Of a DNA stretch of 31,602 nt, positions 1 through 8,027 are shown piece by piece (the first letter of the stretch is position 1; every line of letters begins with the position of its first letter). The notes beneath the pieces are model-generated. The model searched no databases and was not told where the DNA came from. It worked only from the letters and a program-made list of their open reading frames with translations. The DNA comes from Clostridium sp. CAG:451 (GTDB taxonomy: Bacteria; Bacillota_I; Bacilli_A; RF39; UBA660): positions 1-31,602 of the forward strand of contig FR901059.1 of NCBI GenBank assembly GCA_000438295.1, in the 5' to 3' direction. The translations under genes and the position numbers were made by a program.

Positions 1-44
1 AAAACAAGTCCGATTGATAATAGTAGTTGTTTCTTCTTCTCCAT
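1..44 (-). CDS. N-terminus of an exported or membrane protein, cut by the window edge
   Basis: An ATG at 44 reading leftward opens 14 codons, MEKKKQLLLSIGLV, before the window ends. Lysines followed by a hydrophobic run are the usual start of a signal peptide or membrane anchor. A GAAGGAG ribosome site lies at 57-63, 12 bases from the ATG, slightly long. A GTG in another frame, closer to that site, would give an acidic polar peptide and looks less likely. Nothing can be said about function. Confidence 0.5.
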   Translation of the reverse strand, partial: MEKKKQLLLSIGLV

Positions 45-63
45 TTTCTTCTTTCACTCCTTC

Positions 64-245
64 TCACTAAAAAACAAGATAAGACTAATCCTACCCTGTT
101 ATTAATGCATGATAAAAAGAAGTAATTAAGCTATATAAATTGCCCCCCCCATGTTAACTGATTGTAAACTTGACATATTGATTGACAAATACACAGTAAT
201 CACCTCTCCCTTATCTTTAATTAAATTCTATCACGGAAGCGATAC
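64..245. other. Gene-poor spacer with a G8/C8 homopolymer
   Basis: No convincing gene lies here. The notable feature is eight consecutive C (143-150), which is eight G on the minus strand and rare in such AT-rich DNA. On the minus strand a stop-free stretch of about 33 codons, including KDKGEVITVYLSINMSS, crosses the tract and ends at a TAA. A GGGAGAGGTGAT ribosome-like site precedes a GTG in it. This could be more of the decayed gene next door, or chance. Confidence 0.3.
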
Positions 246-584
246 CTATTCAATAGTTTTCTTTAATTTTGTAGCTCCTAGTACTATTTCTTTACTCTTA
301 TTTACAACTCTTAATAATATAATTTCAACATCTAATTTTAGTTTATAGAAAATATAATAATTAGATAAAACTTGTAATTCGTTTATATAGTCTAAATGGT
401 TATTTAATACTTTTATATTTTTATTATAAATAACGGTAAATATCTGATATCTTTCATTATTAAAAATAAAGTTTGGATATTTCTTTAGATTCTATTAATT
501 GATAAGGTATCTCTTTGGAATTATTAATAGTTAGTACTTTTCCTTTTGATTACCTAATGATAATCTAACATAGTAACTATATCC
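246..584 (-). pseudogene. Decayed gene remnant with at least two frameshifts
   Basis: Three minus-strand frames join into one protein-like sequence. Codons 584-531 read GYSYYVRLSLGNQKE. Codons 540-460 continue KVLTINNSKEIPYQLIESK. Codons 491-246 give 81 residues including LNNHLDYINELQVLSNYYIF and end KLKKTIE then TAG. The long last frame has no ATG, and a stretch this long without stops is unlikely by chance in such AT-rich sequence. The joins imply frameshifts near 535 and 480. The family is not recognised. The 5' end appears lost, or overlaps the terminator at 585-614. A plus-strand open frame at 151-348 is the antisense of this remnant. It may instead be chance open frames, but three consecutive protein-like segments argue against that. 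Confidence 0.5.
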
Positions 585-614
585 AAAAAAGAACCAAACA
601 ATATATTAGGTTCT
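585..614 (-). terminator. Rho-independent terminator after the S11 carboxypeptidase
   Basis: On the minus strand AGAACC (614-609) pairs with GGTTCT (595-590) across a 13-base loop and is followed directly by a run of T (590-585). It starts 17 bases after the carboxypeptidase stop. Confidence 0.7.
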
Positions 615-630
615 ATTAATAAAAAATGTA

Positions 631-1788
631 TTATTTAACCGATGAATTACCACTTGCTATATCATAGATAGTATTTCTAAGAAGAACTAGATAAGATAAC
701 TTCTTAGTTGATTTTTTAACTGTTAGATTTCCTTCTCCAACAACATTATTACCATCTTTTATTTTTATTTTACCAACTACTTCTCCTTTTATTAGAGGTA
801 AGTTATTCTTAGTTATTTTAATATCATAACTATATTTTTTCTTAGTATCACTCTTCTTAGATAAAACACCTATATCATAAATTGGTGTATACTCTATTTT
901 CTTAGTACTAGCTTTTTCTACTCTTTCAGTCTTTACTGTCTCATTTTTCTTCTTTACTATTTGTAACCCATAAGTATTAAATCCATAATCAAGTAAAGCC
1001 ATAGTTTCACTATTTCTTACTTTTGATACTTCTTCTCCTAAGACAATAGCAATTAGTCGCATATCATTTTTCTTAGCAGTTGCTGCAAGACAATATTTAG
1101 CAGCATCAGTATGACCTGTCTTTAACCCATCTGCACCTTCATAAAATCTTACTAACTTATTAGTATTAACTAACCAAAACTTATTTGGGGTATTAACTCT
1201 TAAATAATCTTCATACTTAGAAGAAAACTTTAAGATATCTTCATGTTTTAATAACTCTCTTGCAATAACAGCCATATCATAAGCAGTAGAATAGTGTCCT
1301 TCTTCATCAAGTCCCGTACAATTTTTAAACTGGGTATTTTTAAGTCCTAATTCTTTTACTTTTTTATTCATCTCTTTAACAAAATCTATCTCTGTTCCCT
1401 TTAAAAACTCTGCCATAGCAACGGTAGCATCATTAGCACTAGCCATAGAAATACCTTTCATCATCTCTTCTACCGTTAATGTCTCCCCAGTTGATAAGTA
1501 TATTTGACTTCCACCCATACTAGAAGCATTAGCAGAGGCCGTTACTTTATCAGTCCATTTAATTTGTCCTTTTTCTATCGCTTCCAATATTAAAATCTGA
1601 GCGACCATCTTAGTCATAGAAGCTACTGCTACCTTCTCATCTTTATTCTTTTCAAAAATAATCTTACCAGTAGACTCTTCCATTAATACCCCACTCTTAG
1701 CATTAGGAATAAGTGTATTATCATCTGCCTTTACTACCATAGGACACAAAAGTAACACAACTAAAAAACTAACTACTAATTTCTTCAT
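631..1788 (-). CDS. Serine-type D-alanyl-D-alanine carboxypeptidase (S11, PBP5-like)
   Basis: A secreted low-molecular-weight penicillin-binding protein that trims the terminal D-Ala from peptidoglycan stem peptides outside the membrane. Numbering from the ATG at 1788 (386 residues), the three catalytic motifs are intact: S57-M-T-K60, S117-A-N119 and K223-T-G225. Residues 1-21 are a signal peptide ending VKA. A PBP5-type C-terminal domain follows, and the last ~30 residues can form the membrane-binding tail of this family. An in-frame GTG at 1800 directly abuts the AAGGAG site and is too close; the ATG at 1788 is 11 bases from it and is preferred. The gene diverges from a VanY-type carboxypeptidase. 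Family assignment is firm; the exact orthologue (DacA or DacF) is not. Confidence 0.93.
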   Translation of the reverse strand: MKKLVVSFLVVLLLCPMVVKADDNTLIPNAKSGVLMEESTGKIIFEKNKDEKVAVASMTKMVAQILILEAIEKGQIKWTDKVTASANASSMGGSQIYLSTGETLTVEEMMKGISMASANDATVAMAEFLKGTEIDFVKEMNKKVKELGLKNTQFKNCTGLDEEGHYSTAYDMAVIARELLKHEDILKFSSKYEDYLRVNTPNKFWLVNTNKLVRFYEGADGLKTGHTDAAKYCLAATAKKNDMRLIAIVLGEEVSKVRNSETMALLDYGFNTYGLQIVKKKNETVKTERVEKASTKKIEYTPIYDIGVLSKKSDTKKKYSYDIKITKNNLPLIKGEVVGKIKIKDGNNVVGEGNLTVKKSTKKLSYLVLLRNTIYDIASGNSSVK

Positions 1789-1848
1789 TAAATAAATCAC
1801 TCCTTGTTAAAAATTATGTAATTATTTAATATTTATGAATGATTAGAT

Positions 1849-1854
1849 TATAAT
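1849..1854 (+). promoter_or_regulatory. Likely -10 box for the VanY-type gene in the divergent spacer
   Basis: TATAAT lies 17 bases before the ATG at 1872, with a poor -35 match (TTAATA) about 17 bases upstream. The ribosome site is GTGGTGAT, which matches the right half of the extended AGGAGGTGAT consensus. No clear promoter for the oppositely directed S11 gene could be picked out in the same spacer. Confidence 0.45.
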
Positions 1855-1871
1855 ATAGTAGTGGTGATTTT

Positions 1872-2699
1872 ATGAAAAAGTTAATTTTATTTATTATTTC
1901 TCTTATAGTTATTATTTCTTTAGGATTCATCATCTTGAAAGATAACCCTAAAAGTACTAGCAAGGTTAGACATAGCTTTATCACTGATGCTAAATGTCTA
2001 CCTTATTATAAGAGTAATAATATCAAAAGATATCAAGACTATCATAAACTTAATAGCAACTTATCAGTTAGTGATGTAGTAACAAGAGTTAATCTTAATC
2101 TAGATTTACCTTATTATACTAATACTAAAGAAGCTAAATATTTGAATACTTTTTATACTCTAGTTAATAAATATAACTATTTAAGAGATGACTTTGTTCC
2201 TAACAATCTAGTAGAGATGACTACCCCTTATAGTAAGGAAGGTATTTATCTAGTTGAAGAAGCAAGAGATAATTTTTATAAACTAGTAGATAAAGCTAAA
2301 GAAGAAGGACTTACTATTAGAGCTATCTCTGCTTATAGAGGTTATACTTATCAAAAAAGATTATATGATAAATATGTAGAAGCTGATGGAGTTAATAAAG
2401 CTGATACTTATTCGGCAAGGCCAGGATTTTCTGATCATCAGACTGGACTTGCTATTGATGTTGATAATACTATTAGTTCTTTTGAAAACTTTACTAATAC
2501 TAAAGAGTATCAATGGATGCTAGATAATTCTTATAAATATGGTTTCATATTAAGATATCCTAGTGGTAAAGAAAATATTACTACTTATCAATTTGAATCA
2601 TGGCACTACCGCTATGTTGGTCTTAAATTAGCCAAAAAAATAAAGGCTAGTAACCTAACCTTTGATGAGTACTTTACGAGATATCTTGCTCTTTCTTAA
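1872..2699 (+). CDS. VanY-type zinc D,D-carboxypeptidase (M15B), membrane-anchored
   Basis: A metallopeptidase expected to remove terminal D-Ala from peptidoglycan peptides by a zinc mechanism not sensitive to beta-lactams. Residues 4-22 form an N-terminal membrane anchor with the enzyme outside. The M15 zinc site is clear: SDHQTGLAID supplies H189 and D196, and ESWHYRY supplies the catalytic E242 and third ligand H245. The upstream SAYRGYTYQ (R156) and SARPGF match substrate-binding segments of VanY and LdcB-like enzymes. The N-terminal ~120 residues after the anchor are not recognised. The C-terminus overlaps the convergent YihY gene by 26 bases. L,D-carboxypeptidase activity (LdcB-like) is an alternative. 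There are no vanS/vanR or vanHAX genes nearby, so glycopeptide resistance is not implied. Confidence 0.9.
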   Translation: MKKLILFIISLIVIISLGFIILKDNPKSTSKVRHSFITDAKCLPYYKSNNIKRYQDYHKLNSNLSVSDVVTRVNLNLDLPYYTNTKEAKYLNTFYTLVNKYNYLRDDFVPNNLVEMTTPYSKEGIYLVEEARDNFYKLVDKAKEEGLTIRAISAYRGYTYQKRLYDKYVEADGVNKADTYSARPGFSDHQTGLAIDVDNTISSFENFTNTKEYQWMLDNSYKYGFILRYPSGKENITTYQFESWHYRYVGLKLAKKIKASNLTFDEYFTRYLALS

Positions 2700-3546
2700 G
2701 TCTTTTCGCAATATCACTTCTTCTAAGTTCAATAGTCTCTTGAATTACTCCTGTTTGATTAAAACTCATACCAAGGGTAAATATATAAGCTAGAATATAA
2801 ACCCAGAATAATAAGACTAAAATATTAGACATACTTCCATAGAAAATATCATAGTGAGAGAAGTATTCTACATAAAAAGCATATATCTTTGAACTAAGTA
2901 ACCAAAATATAGTAGTAAACATTGCTCCTGCTCTTACCTCGTTACTAGTAACTTCTTTATCTGGTGCTAATATATAGATAAGTTTTATATTAAAGTATAG
3001 TAAGAATAAAGATAGTGGATACTTTCCTAAATGATATATATTTCTTATAAATGATGCTAACTTTTCATTATGTAAGTTAATCTCTGCTAATGATATTAAT
3101 GAATCTCCAAAAGCAGGTACTAAGATTAAGAAAAATAGTAAGCTTACTAAGATAAAAGTTAGTAAGACTGCTTTACTTCTTCTTCTTATTTCACTATTAT
3201 CTTCTACTTGATATATTCTATTAGAAGTAGTAATAACAGAGTATGCCCCATTACTAGCTAATAGAAAAGCTGCTATAAAGAAAACAGTTACATTAAAGTT
3301 AAGACCAGTAGTAGCATCAGCTGGAAATAAAGTATTTATAACAGCATCAGGAACAGTTGATTCTAAAGCATTACGAAATGAAGTCATACTAAGCCCTAAC
3401 TTACTACCAATTGTTCCAACTAAAGCTAGCAAGGGAATCATCGAAAGTACTAAAAAGAAAGCAAGTTGACCTGGTAATATTCGCATATCAGGTCTTTTTA
3501 TAATTGCTATAGCTTTTCTTACAAATTCCCTAGCTCTACTTCGCAT
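2674..3546 (-). CDS. YihY/BrkB-family integral membrane protein
   Basis: A polytopic inner-membrane protein of 290 residues, the usual size for the YihY family (once called ribonuclease BN by mistake). The family-typical first helix, LPGQLAFFLVLSMIPLLALV, follows a basic N-terminus. About six membrane segments are visible, with ANGAYSVITTSNRIY and the late helix SNILVLLFWVYILAYIFTLG also fitting the family. Molecular function is unsettled for the family; membrane transport or envelope roles have been proposed. It is the last gene of a three-gene operon, starting 8 bases after the GGDEF gene stop with an AGGAGG site four bases from the ATG. Its 3' end overlaps the convergent VanY gene, and no terminator hairpin is visible between them. 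Confidence 0.85.
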   Translation of the reverse strand: MRSRAREFVRKAIAIIKRPDMRILPGQLAFFLVLSMIPLLALVGTIGSKLGLSMTSFRNALESTVPDAVINTLFPADATTGLNFNVTVFFIAAFLLASNGAYSVITTSNRIYQVEDNSEIRRRSKAVLLTFILVSLLFFLILVPAFGDSLISLAEINLHNEKLASFIRNIYHLGKYPLSLFLLYFNIKLIYILAPDKEVTSNEVRAGAMFTTIFWLLSSKIYAFYVEYFSHYDIFYGSMSNILVLLFWVYILAYIFTLGMSFNQTGVIQETIELRRSDIAKRLKKEQDIS

Positions 3547-3554
3547 AACTCCTC

Positions 3555-5600
3555 CTATTTTAATCCTTGTTTCTTAGTCATCATTTCTAAAGTAGCTTCA
3601 TTAATAGCATCATCTAAACTTTTAATTTCATCAAAAATCATACTATATCCTACACAAGCTCCAAACTCATGTGGCAACTCTTTCATCTCTTTTTCTAATT
3701 TTAAAGCATAAGTTGCTACTTGTTTTTCACTATAACCTACTAAATATACTAAAAACTCATTTCCATCAGTTCTAATAATCTCTGTATTTTCTAACTGGGA
3801 ATTAACAAGAATTGAAGCTGATTTAACAATTACATTATCCCCTTCTTCATGACCATAATTATCATTAATATACTTAATATTATTTAAATCAATCATGACT
3901 ATTGCTTGTGGATAAACATTACTTGTCTCCCATTCTGGAACTTTTTTATTTAAATAATTTCTATTCTTTAATCCTGTTAATAAATCCGTATATTTATGTC
4001 TATCTTCTTTTTTAACTTTCTTAACTTTCTTTTTCTCTTTAGCATATAAATAAATTATTAATAAGACTACTAAAGGAATAAATATTAACATTAAGATTAA
4101 GAAGAATAACTCTTTAAAACTACTTCTTTCTACTACTGTTCGCTCTATATCAATAAGTCCTGCATTACGATAATTATAATATGAATTAGTACTTATTATA
4201 TAGTTAAATAGGTTATAGAAAGCTTTATTTTCTTTCTTTACCATAAACTTATAGTCATTCATCATGGTATCAGTATAAATAACTACATAGTCTTTAAATT
4301 TAGTATGTTGATAGTGATAATAAACTTCTTTATCAATAACTACTAGTTTATCACTTGCTTTCTTTACTAAACTATCTAAATCTTTATAAGTAGTAATATT
4401 GCTTATACTATTATTTTTAAAGTAGTCGTATAAAGAATCATTATCTAGCATAGCTATTTTTTCCCCTTTTAAGCTTTCAAAGGAACTAACTATTTGACTA
4501 TTACTTTGTTTTCCTAATACTACATAGTCTTCTACAAAAGTTGATAGTATTGATAAATAATTTTTATTTTCATCACCAAAGCCATAATAATCAAAGTAAA
4601 TATCAACATCATTTTTCTTAATAGCTTTCTCTAAAGCTTCTTTACTAGGATACTTTTTAAAAGTAAAACTAATATCCATAAGTCTTTCTATACGATTAAT
4701 ATATTCTCCAGCAATACCCGCTATCTTACCATCTATTTCCACTTCATATGGTGAGTTTTCTACATAACCATATACATAATTTTTAGAGATTAAATCAGCT
4801 TTAGTCTTAGATGAGATATTATTCTCTTTCATATAATACTCTAAATAAGCTTCATTATACTCATTAACATACTCGCTATCTTTCCATTTCTTATAATAAC
4901 TTTTAATTATTTTATTAAGTTTATAATTATCGCTTGCTAGTGTTAATACCACTTGTTTTTTCATCTCAGTAAAGTAGTAATTAATAATATAGTCTTTCTT
5001 ACCAATAGTCTTATTTAAATACATTATATTAGGTATAATAATCATTTCTACTTCATTACTATCAAGAGCATCAAATAAACTATCTACATCACTATATGAT
5101 TTATATACTAAATCACTACCAGACTTTAAGTAATAACTAATATCAGATGCATCATCTTTTAATACACCAAAAGTAATATTTTTCATATCAGCTATATGGT
5201 TTATTCTTTGATATTCTCTACCTAATGCAATATATCCATCATTAAATAGTAATAAATCATTCTTAGATAACTTAGTATCATTATCTAAGATTCTAAAACT
5301 ATACCCCTTAGAACTAATCTTATCTTCTTTTAAATAAGATACTTTATTAAACTCTAATCCAACATCTTGTTCAAAGTCTTTTAAAAAGTTAAAAAATACT
5401 CCTTTACCATTTAATCCATATAATGGATAGTCATTTATTACAGAAAAATCTATAACATTACTTTTATTTTCTTCTACCCATTTCTTCTCTGTAACTGTTA
5501 AAGCATTTTTAGCATCTTGTTTATTATAGTAGCCATAAACACCAAAGAAAACTACCACTACTATTATTATTGGTATTAGAAAAAATAATTTCTTTTTCAT
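3555..5600 (-). CDS. Membrane sensor: two solute-binding domains plus a degenerate GGDEF domain
   Basis: 681 residues. An N-terminal signal anchor (residues 4-24) and a second helix at about 497-519 bracket a ~470-residue extracytoplasmic part. That part reads as two tandem family-3 solute-binding (amino-acid-binding-like) domains; the second starts near NYVYGYVENSPYEVEIDGKI. The cytoplasmic C-terminus (about 537-681) is a GGDEF domain with the conserved entry DLLTGLKNRNYLN and the metal-binding DLNNIKYINDNYGHEEGD (D571). The signature is DGNEF at 612-616 instead of GGDEF, so the third, metal-binding acidic residue is Asn. No RxxD inhibitory site precedes it. By family knowledge the protein would sense a small ligand and make cyclic-di-GMP; the changed signature makes catalysis doubtful. 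It is the middle gene of a tight operon, with AGGAG five bases from the ATG. Confidence 0.85.
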   Translation of the reverse strand: MKKKLFFLIPIIIVVVVFFGVYGYYNKQDAKNALTVTEKKWVEENKSNVIDFSVINDYPLYGLNGKGVFFNFLKDFEQDVGLEFNKVSYLKEDKISSKGYSFRILDNDTKLSKNDLLLFNDGYIALGREYQRINHIADMKNITFGVLKDDASDISYYLKSGSDLVYKSYSDVDSLFDALDSNEVEMIIIPNIMYLNKTIGKKDYIINYYFTEMKKQVVLTLASDNYKLNKIIKSYYKKWKDSEYVNEYNEAYLEYYMKENNISSKTKADLISKNYVYGYVENSPYEVEIDGKIAGIAGEYINRIERLMDISFTFKKYPSKEALEKAIKKNDVDIYFDYYGFGDENKNYLSILSTFVEDYVVLGKQSNSQIVSSFESLKGEKIAMLDNDSLYDYFKNNSISNITTYKDLDSLVKKASDKLVVIDKEVYYHYQHTKFKDYVVIYTDTMMNDYKFMVKKENKAFYNLFNYIISTNSYYNYRNAGLIDIERTVVERSSFKELFFLILMLIFIPLVVLLIIYLYAKEKKKVKKVKKEDRHKYTDLLTGLKNRNYLNKKVPEWETSNVYPQAIVMIDLNNIKYINDNYGHEEGDNVIVKSASILVNSQLENTEIIRTDGNEFLVYLVGYSEKQVATYALKLEKEMKELPHEFGACVGYSMIFDEIKSLDDAINEATLEMMTKKQGLK

Positions 5601-5608
5601 AATGTCTC

Positions 5609-6073
5609 CTATCTATCCTTTGTAAAAGAATAATGATCTCCACCTTGATGACGATATGCAATTACTGGAAATTTATCATCATCTTTTGTCTTTTTAATAA
5701 ATACTTGTACATCATAAGCTTTCTTTTGTTTCTCATCTAAAGCTTTATCAACTTCATCAGGGAATGATTTAACATTATCTACAGTCATATCTTCTTTAAC
5801 CGTAATAATTACGTTTAAGATTCTACCAGAAAATGCTGTTGTTACTTTCTCTACTCCATCTTTTTCTTTTAGATTTGATTCAATCTGTTCTAAATCACTA
5901 TTTTTTATTCTAGATTCTGTTAATCCTTCTAGTCTATCCCCATATATAGCTTTCGCTTCATTAGGGAAAAAAGTTAATTTTAAAGCAAATATCAAAATAG
6001 TTAATATTAAACAACAAATAACTACTACTACCGTCATTTTATTTTTCTTTATAAATTTTTTAATATTTTTCAT
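5609..6073 (-). CDS. Single-pass membrane protein of unknown function
   Basis: About 154 residues from the ATG at 6073. A basic N-terminus and one strong membrane helix (roughly residues 13-34, VVVVICCLILTILIFALKL) anchor a mixed alpha/beta domain of about 115 residues that probably lies outside. Segments such as DLEQIESNLKEKDGVEKVT followed by LNVIITVKED look like a small alpha-beta fold that I cannot assign. The upstream GTG at 6082 almost touches the AGGA site; the ATG sits 10 bases from it and is chosen. It is the first gene after a strong promoter (6095-6123), and its stop is 8 bases before the GGDEF sensor. It could therefore be a partner of that receptor, which is inference only. Confidence 0.7.
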   Translation of the reverse strand: MKNIKKFIKKNKMTVVVVICCLILTILIFALKLTFFPNEAKAIYGDRLEGLTESRIKNSDLEQIESNLKEKDGVEKVTTAFSGRILNVIITVKEDMTVDNVKSFPDEVDKALDEKQKKAYDVQVFIKKTKDDDKFPVIAYRHQGGDHYSFTKDR

Positions 6074-6094
6074 TTCACTCACATCCTATTATGT

Positions 6095-6123
6095 ATTATA
6101 CAATATCTTTTTAAAAGTATCAA
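6095..6123 (-). promoter_or_regulatory. Strong sigma-A-type promoter of the GGDEF/YihY operon
   Basis: On the minus strand TTGATA (6123-6118), a 17-base spacer and TATAAT (6100-6095) are close to the housekeeping consensus. The -10 box is about 20 bases from the chosen start at 6073, which further favours the ATG over the upstream GTG. It separates this operon from the Fic gene. Confidence 0.8.
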
Positions 6124-6138
6124 TCTAAAAATAGTTGA

Positions 6139-7044
6139 CTACTTGATCTTAATTTTCTTAACTTCCTCTACTATTTGACTATTATTTGGCTCTTTATTTT
6201 TATCAAAAAAAGCTGGAACTAGTCTTTTAAATCTTGGTATTCTCATCTTACTATAGTATAGTTGTTCATCAACCATATTTAACATAAAATCAAACCATCT
6301 ATTTATTTCATGATTACTATCATGTTCTAAATCAAAATAAATATCATCTATCCTATTAACATAAGTAAACTGATTTAATAGGATATTTTGTGATAAGTTT
6401 AAAGGACAAAGCTTAAGTTTCATTCCATAAATATTGTTAATACTTTCCGTAAACTTCATATTATGAATCATTCTAGCTGTTCTTCCATTTCCATCACTAA
6501 AAGGATGTATTCTTACAAAGAGTAAATGAGCAAGAGCACTTTTTAAAAAAGGATTACTATCTATTACTGATAAAGACTTAGTCTTATAAAACTTAATAAA
6601 GTCATCCATAAATGGTTTTACATCAGAAGGTTTTGCTCCATACCAGTATATTTTCTCCTTACCACCTATCATAGCACTTACTCTAACCTCATTATCACGA
6701 TAATCACTTTTCTCTTTAGTAGCTACTTCGTGAAGTCTTTTAATATTAGCATGACTCATTTGTAGTGATGTAAAGAAACAATCATTTTCTAAGATATCTT
6801 TATTTTTAACATAATGTTTTTCTATTTTCTGAGAAGACTTTACTTCTTTACTAATTACTTCTAAAAAATAATATATTTTAGTATAATCATCACATTTTGA
6901 AAGAACAGTTAAATACTCATCAAACTCTTTATTAGTCTCTTCCATATGTTCTAAGACAAAGTCCTCTACTGTTATTCTATTTACATATTCTTCAAGTGGA
7001 AAATAATCAAATTTATTAAGATTTACTCCATTTTCTATTTTCAT
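6139..7044 (-). CDS. Fic-domain protein (probable AMP transferase)
   Basis: 301 residues. Fic enzymes move AMP, or another phosphate-containing group, from a nucleotide onto a hydroxyl side chain of a target protein. The complete signature HPFSDGNGRTAR lies near residue 180, with catalytic His and the GNGR phosphate loop. The preceding segment, MIGGKEKIYWYGAKP, matches the flap that positions the target. A possible N-terminal inhibitory helix carries SSQKIEK near residue 70, similar to the (S/T)xxxE(G/N) motif but with Lys in the last position. The C-terminal ~60 residues are basic with no recognised DNA-binding domain. The first possible codon is TTG; the next ATG (7044) lies 11 bases from an AGGA site and is preferred. 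It is the second gene of a pair with the amidoligase, 15 bases away. The target is unknown. Confidence 0.88.
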   Translation of the reverse strand: MKIENGVNLNKFDYFPLEEYVNRITVEDFVLEHMEETNKEFDEYLTVLSKCDDYTKIYYFLEVISKEVKSSQKIEKHYVKNKDILENDCFFTSLQMSHANIKRLHEVATKEKSDYRDNEVRVSAMIGGKEKIYWYGAKPSDVKPFMDDFIKFYKTKSLSVIDSNPFLKSALAHLLFVRIHPFSDGNGRTARMIHNMKFTESINNIYGMKLKLCPLNLSQNILLNQFTYVNRIDDIYFDLEHDSNHEINRWFDFMLNMVDEQLYYSKMRIPRFKRLVPAFFDKNKEPNNSQIVEEVKKIKIK

Positions 7045-7059
7045 CAATAATCACTTCCT

Positions 7060-7998
7060 TTATCTAAATGACATTACTTTAGTTTTTTCCTTCTTCTCTT
7101 CTATAAAAGAAAAGTCTTTTTTATATTGTTTTAAGAAATACATCTTATCTAAATCATTATCAAATATTATATCTGCTAATTCTAAAGCTTTAGGTAATAA
7201 AGTAAATTTATCTGGTTCCTTTTCTAGTTTATAATCTAAAAAGTCTTCATCTATCTTTTTATTCCTTGCTGCTAACATAAGTTTAGTAACCGTATTAATA
7301 TTGTTTTGCCAAATCAGTTCATTAACACTACTATTAGGGCTTCTAAATTCTACGGTATTATATACATCACGATGAGTACTTTTAAGTTTAGTATAAAAAA
7401 AGGATAAAGCGTTTTTCTTAGATAATATAATTGCATAATATAATTCACTTAAATCTCTTGCTTCATTAATATCATCAAGTCTTCTATAATATGTTTCACT
7501 TACTAGCTTTGCATATTCAGAAGCACTTTTTCTAGCTAGCTTATCTTCCCCATTTAAGAAATAGACAAGTTCATTTTCATATATCATATAAGTTTTAAGA
7601 AAACATCTCCATGATTCTAAATCAGCATTCATTATGTGACTTCCTACATGAATATGTCCACCAGCATTTCCTTTAGTATAAACTTTATTTTTTCTTAAAT
7701 AATTACATATTTTTCTTAATTCTTTCCAAGCAGTAAGAGAATCAGTTAATATTGGGGAGGTAACTTCTCCACCCTCTTTTAAAGTACTATCATCTTTTGA
7801 GTGCCATTTTTTAAGTGTTCTTATAGTGTAATTATCTACTTTTTCCCTTTTAAATTTCTCATATTCTATTTCTATACCAAAAGTAACAAACTCTTGAAGA
7901 GAAAGACTATCACGATAGTATAGTTGTTGTTTATCAAGATAATCAAAGTATTCATCTAATGATTTCTTATTTAATTCTGATAGTTTATCACTACTCAT
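7060..7998 (-). CDS. Amidoligase-family enzyme (Amidoligase_2, glutamine-synthetase fold)
   Basis: 312 residues with the hallmarks of the putative amidoligase family of ATP-dependent carboxylate-amine ligases. Visible motifs are FGIEIE (40-45, acidic metal ligands), GGEVTSPI (76-83), GGHIHVG (113-119, paired His) and VEFRSPNSS (216-224), followed by the family-typical helix LIWQNNINTVTKL. By family knowledge such enzymes form amide or peptide bonds, often to modify proteins, peptides or cell-wall material; no substrate can be read from this sequence. Translation starts behind an unusually G-rich site (six G in a row). It is the first gene after its own promoter (8028-8055), and its stop lies just before the Fic ribosome site, so the two are probably co-expressed. 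There is no glutamine amidotransferase or ATP-grasp partner beside it, as occurs in some described loci. Confidence 0.85.
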   Translation of the reverse strand: MSSDKLSELNKKSLDEYFDYLDKQQLYYRDSLSLQEFVTFGIEIEYEKFKREKVDNYTIRTLKKWHSKDDSTLKEGGEVTSPILTDSLTAWKELRKICNYLRKNKVYTKGNAGGHIHVGSHIMNADLESWRCFLKTYMIYENELVYFLNGEDKLARKSASEYAKLVSETYYRRLDDINEARDLSELYYAIILSKKNALSFFYTKLKSTHRDVYNTVEFRSPNSSVNELIWQNNINTVTKLMLAARNKKIDEDFLDYKLEKEPDKFTLLPKALELADIIFDNDLDKMYFLKQYKKDFSFIEEKKEKTKVMSFR

Positions 7999-8027
7999 AT
8001 CTAGTAGCCCCCCTTTAGATGCTATAT

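Noticed and set aside
151..348. Plus-strand open frame of 65 codons
   Set aside because: It is antisense to the more protein-like minus-strand remnant, has no ribosome site and begins right after the C8 tract.
1872..2699. Glycopeptide-resistance vanY
   Set aside because: No two-component vanRS or vanHAX genes are nearby; VanY-type enzymes are common housekeeping wall enzymes.
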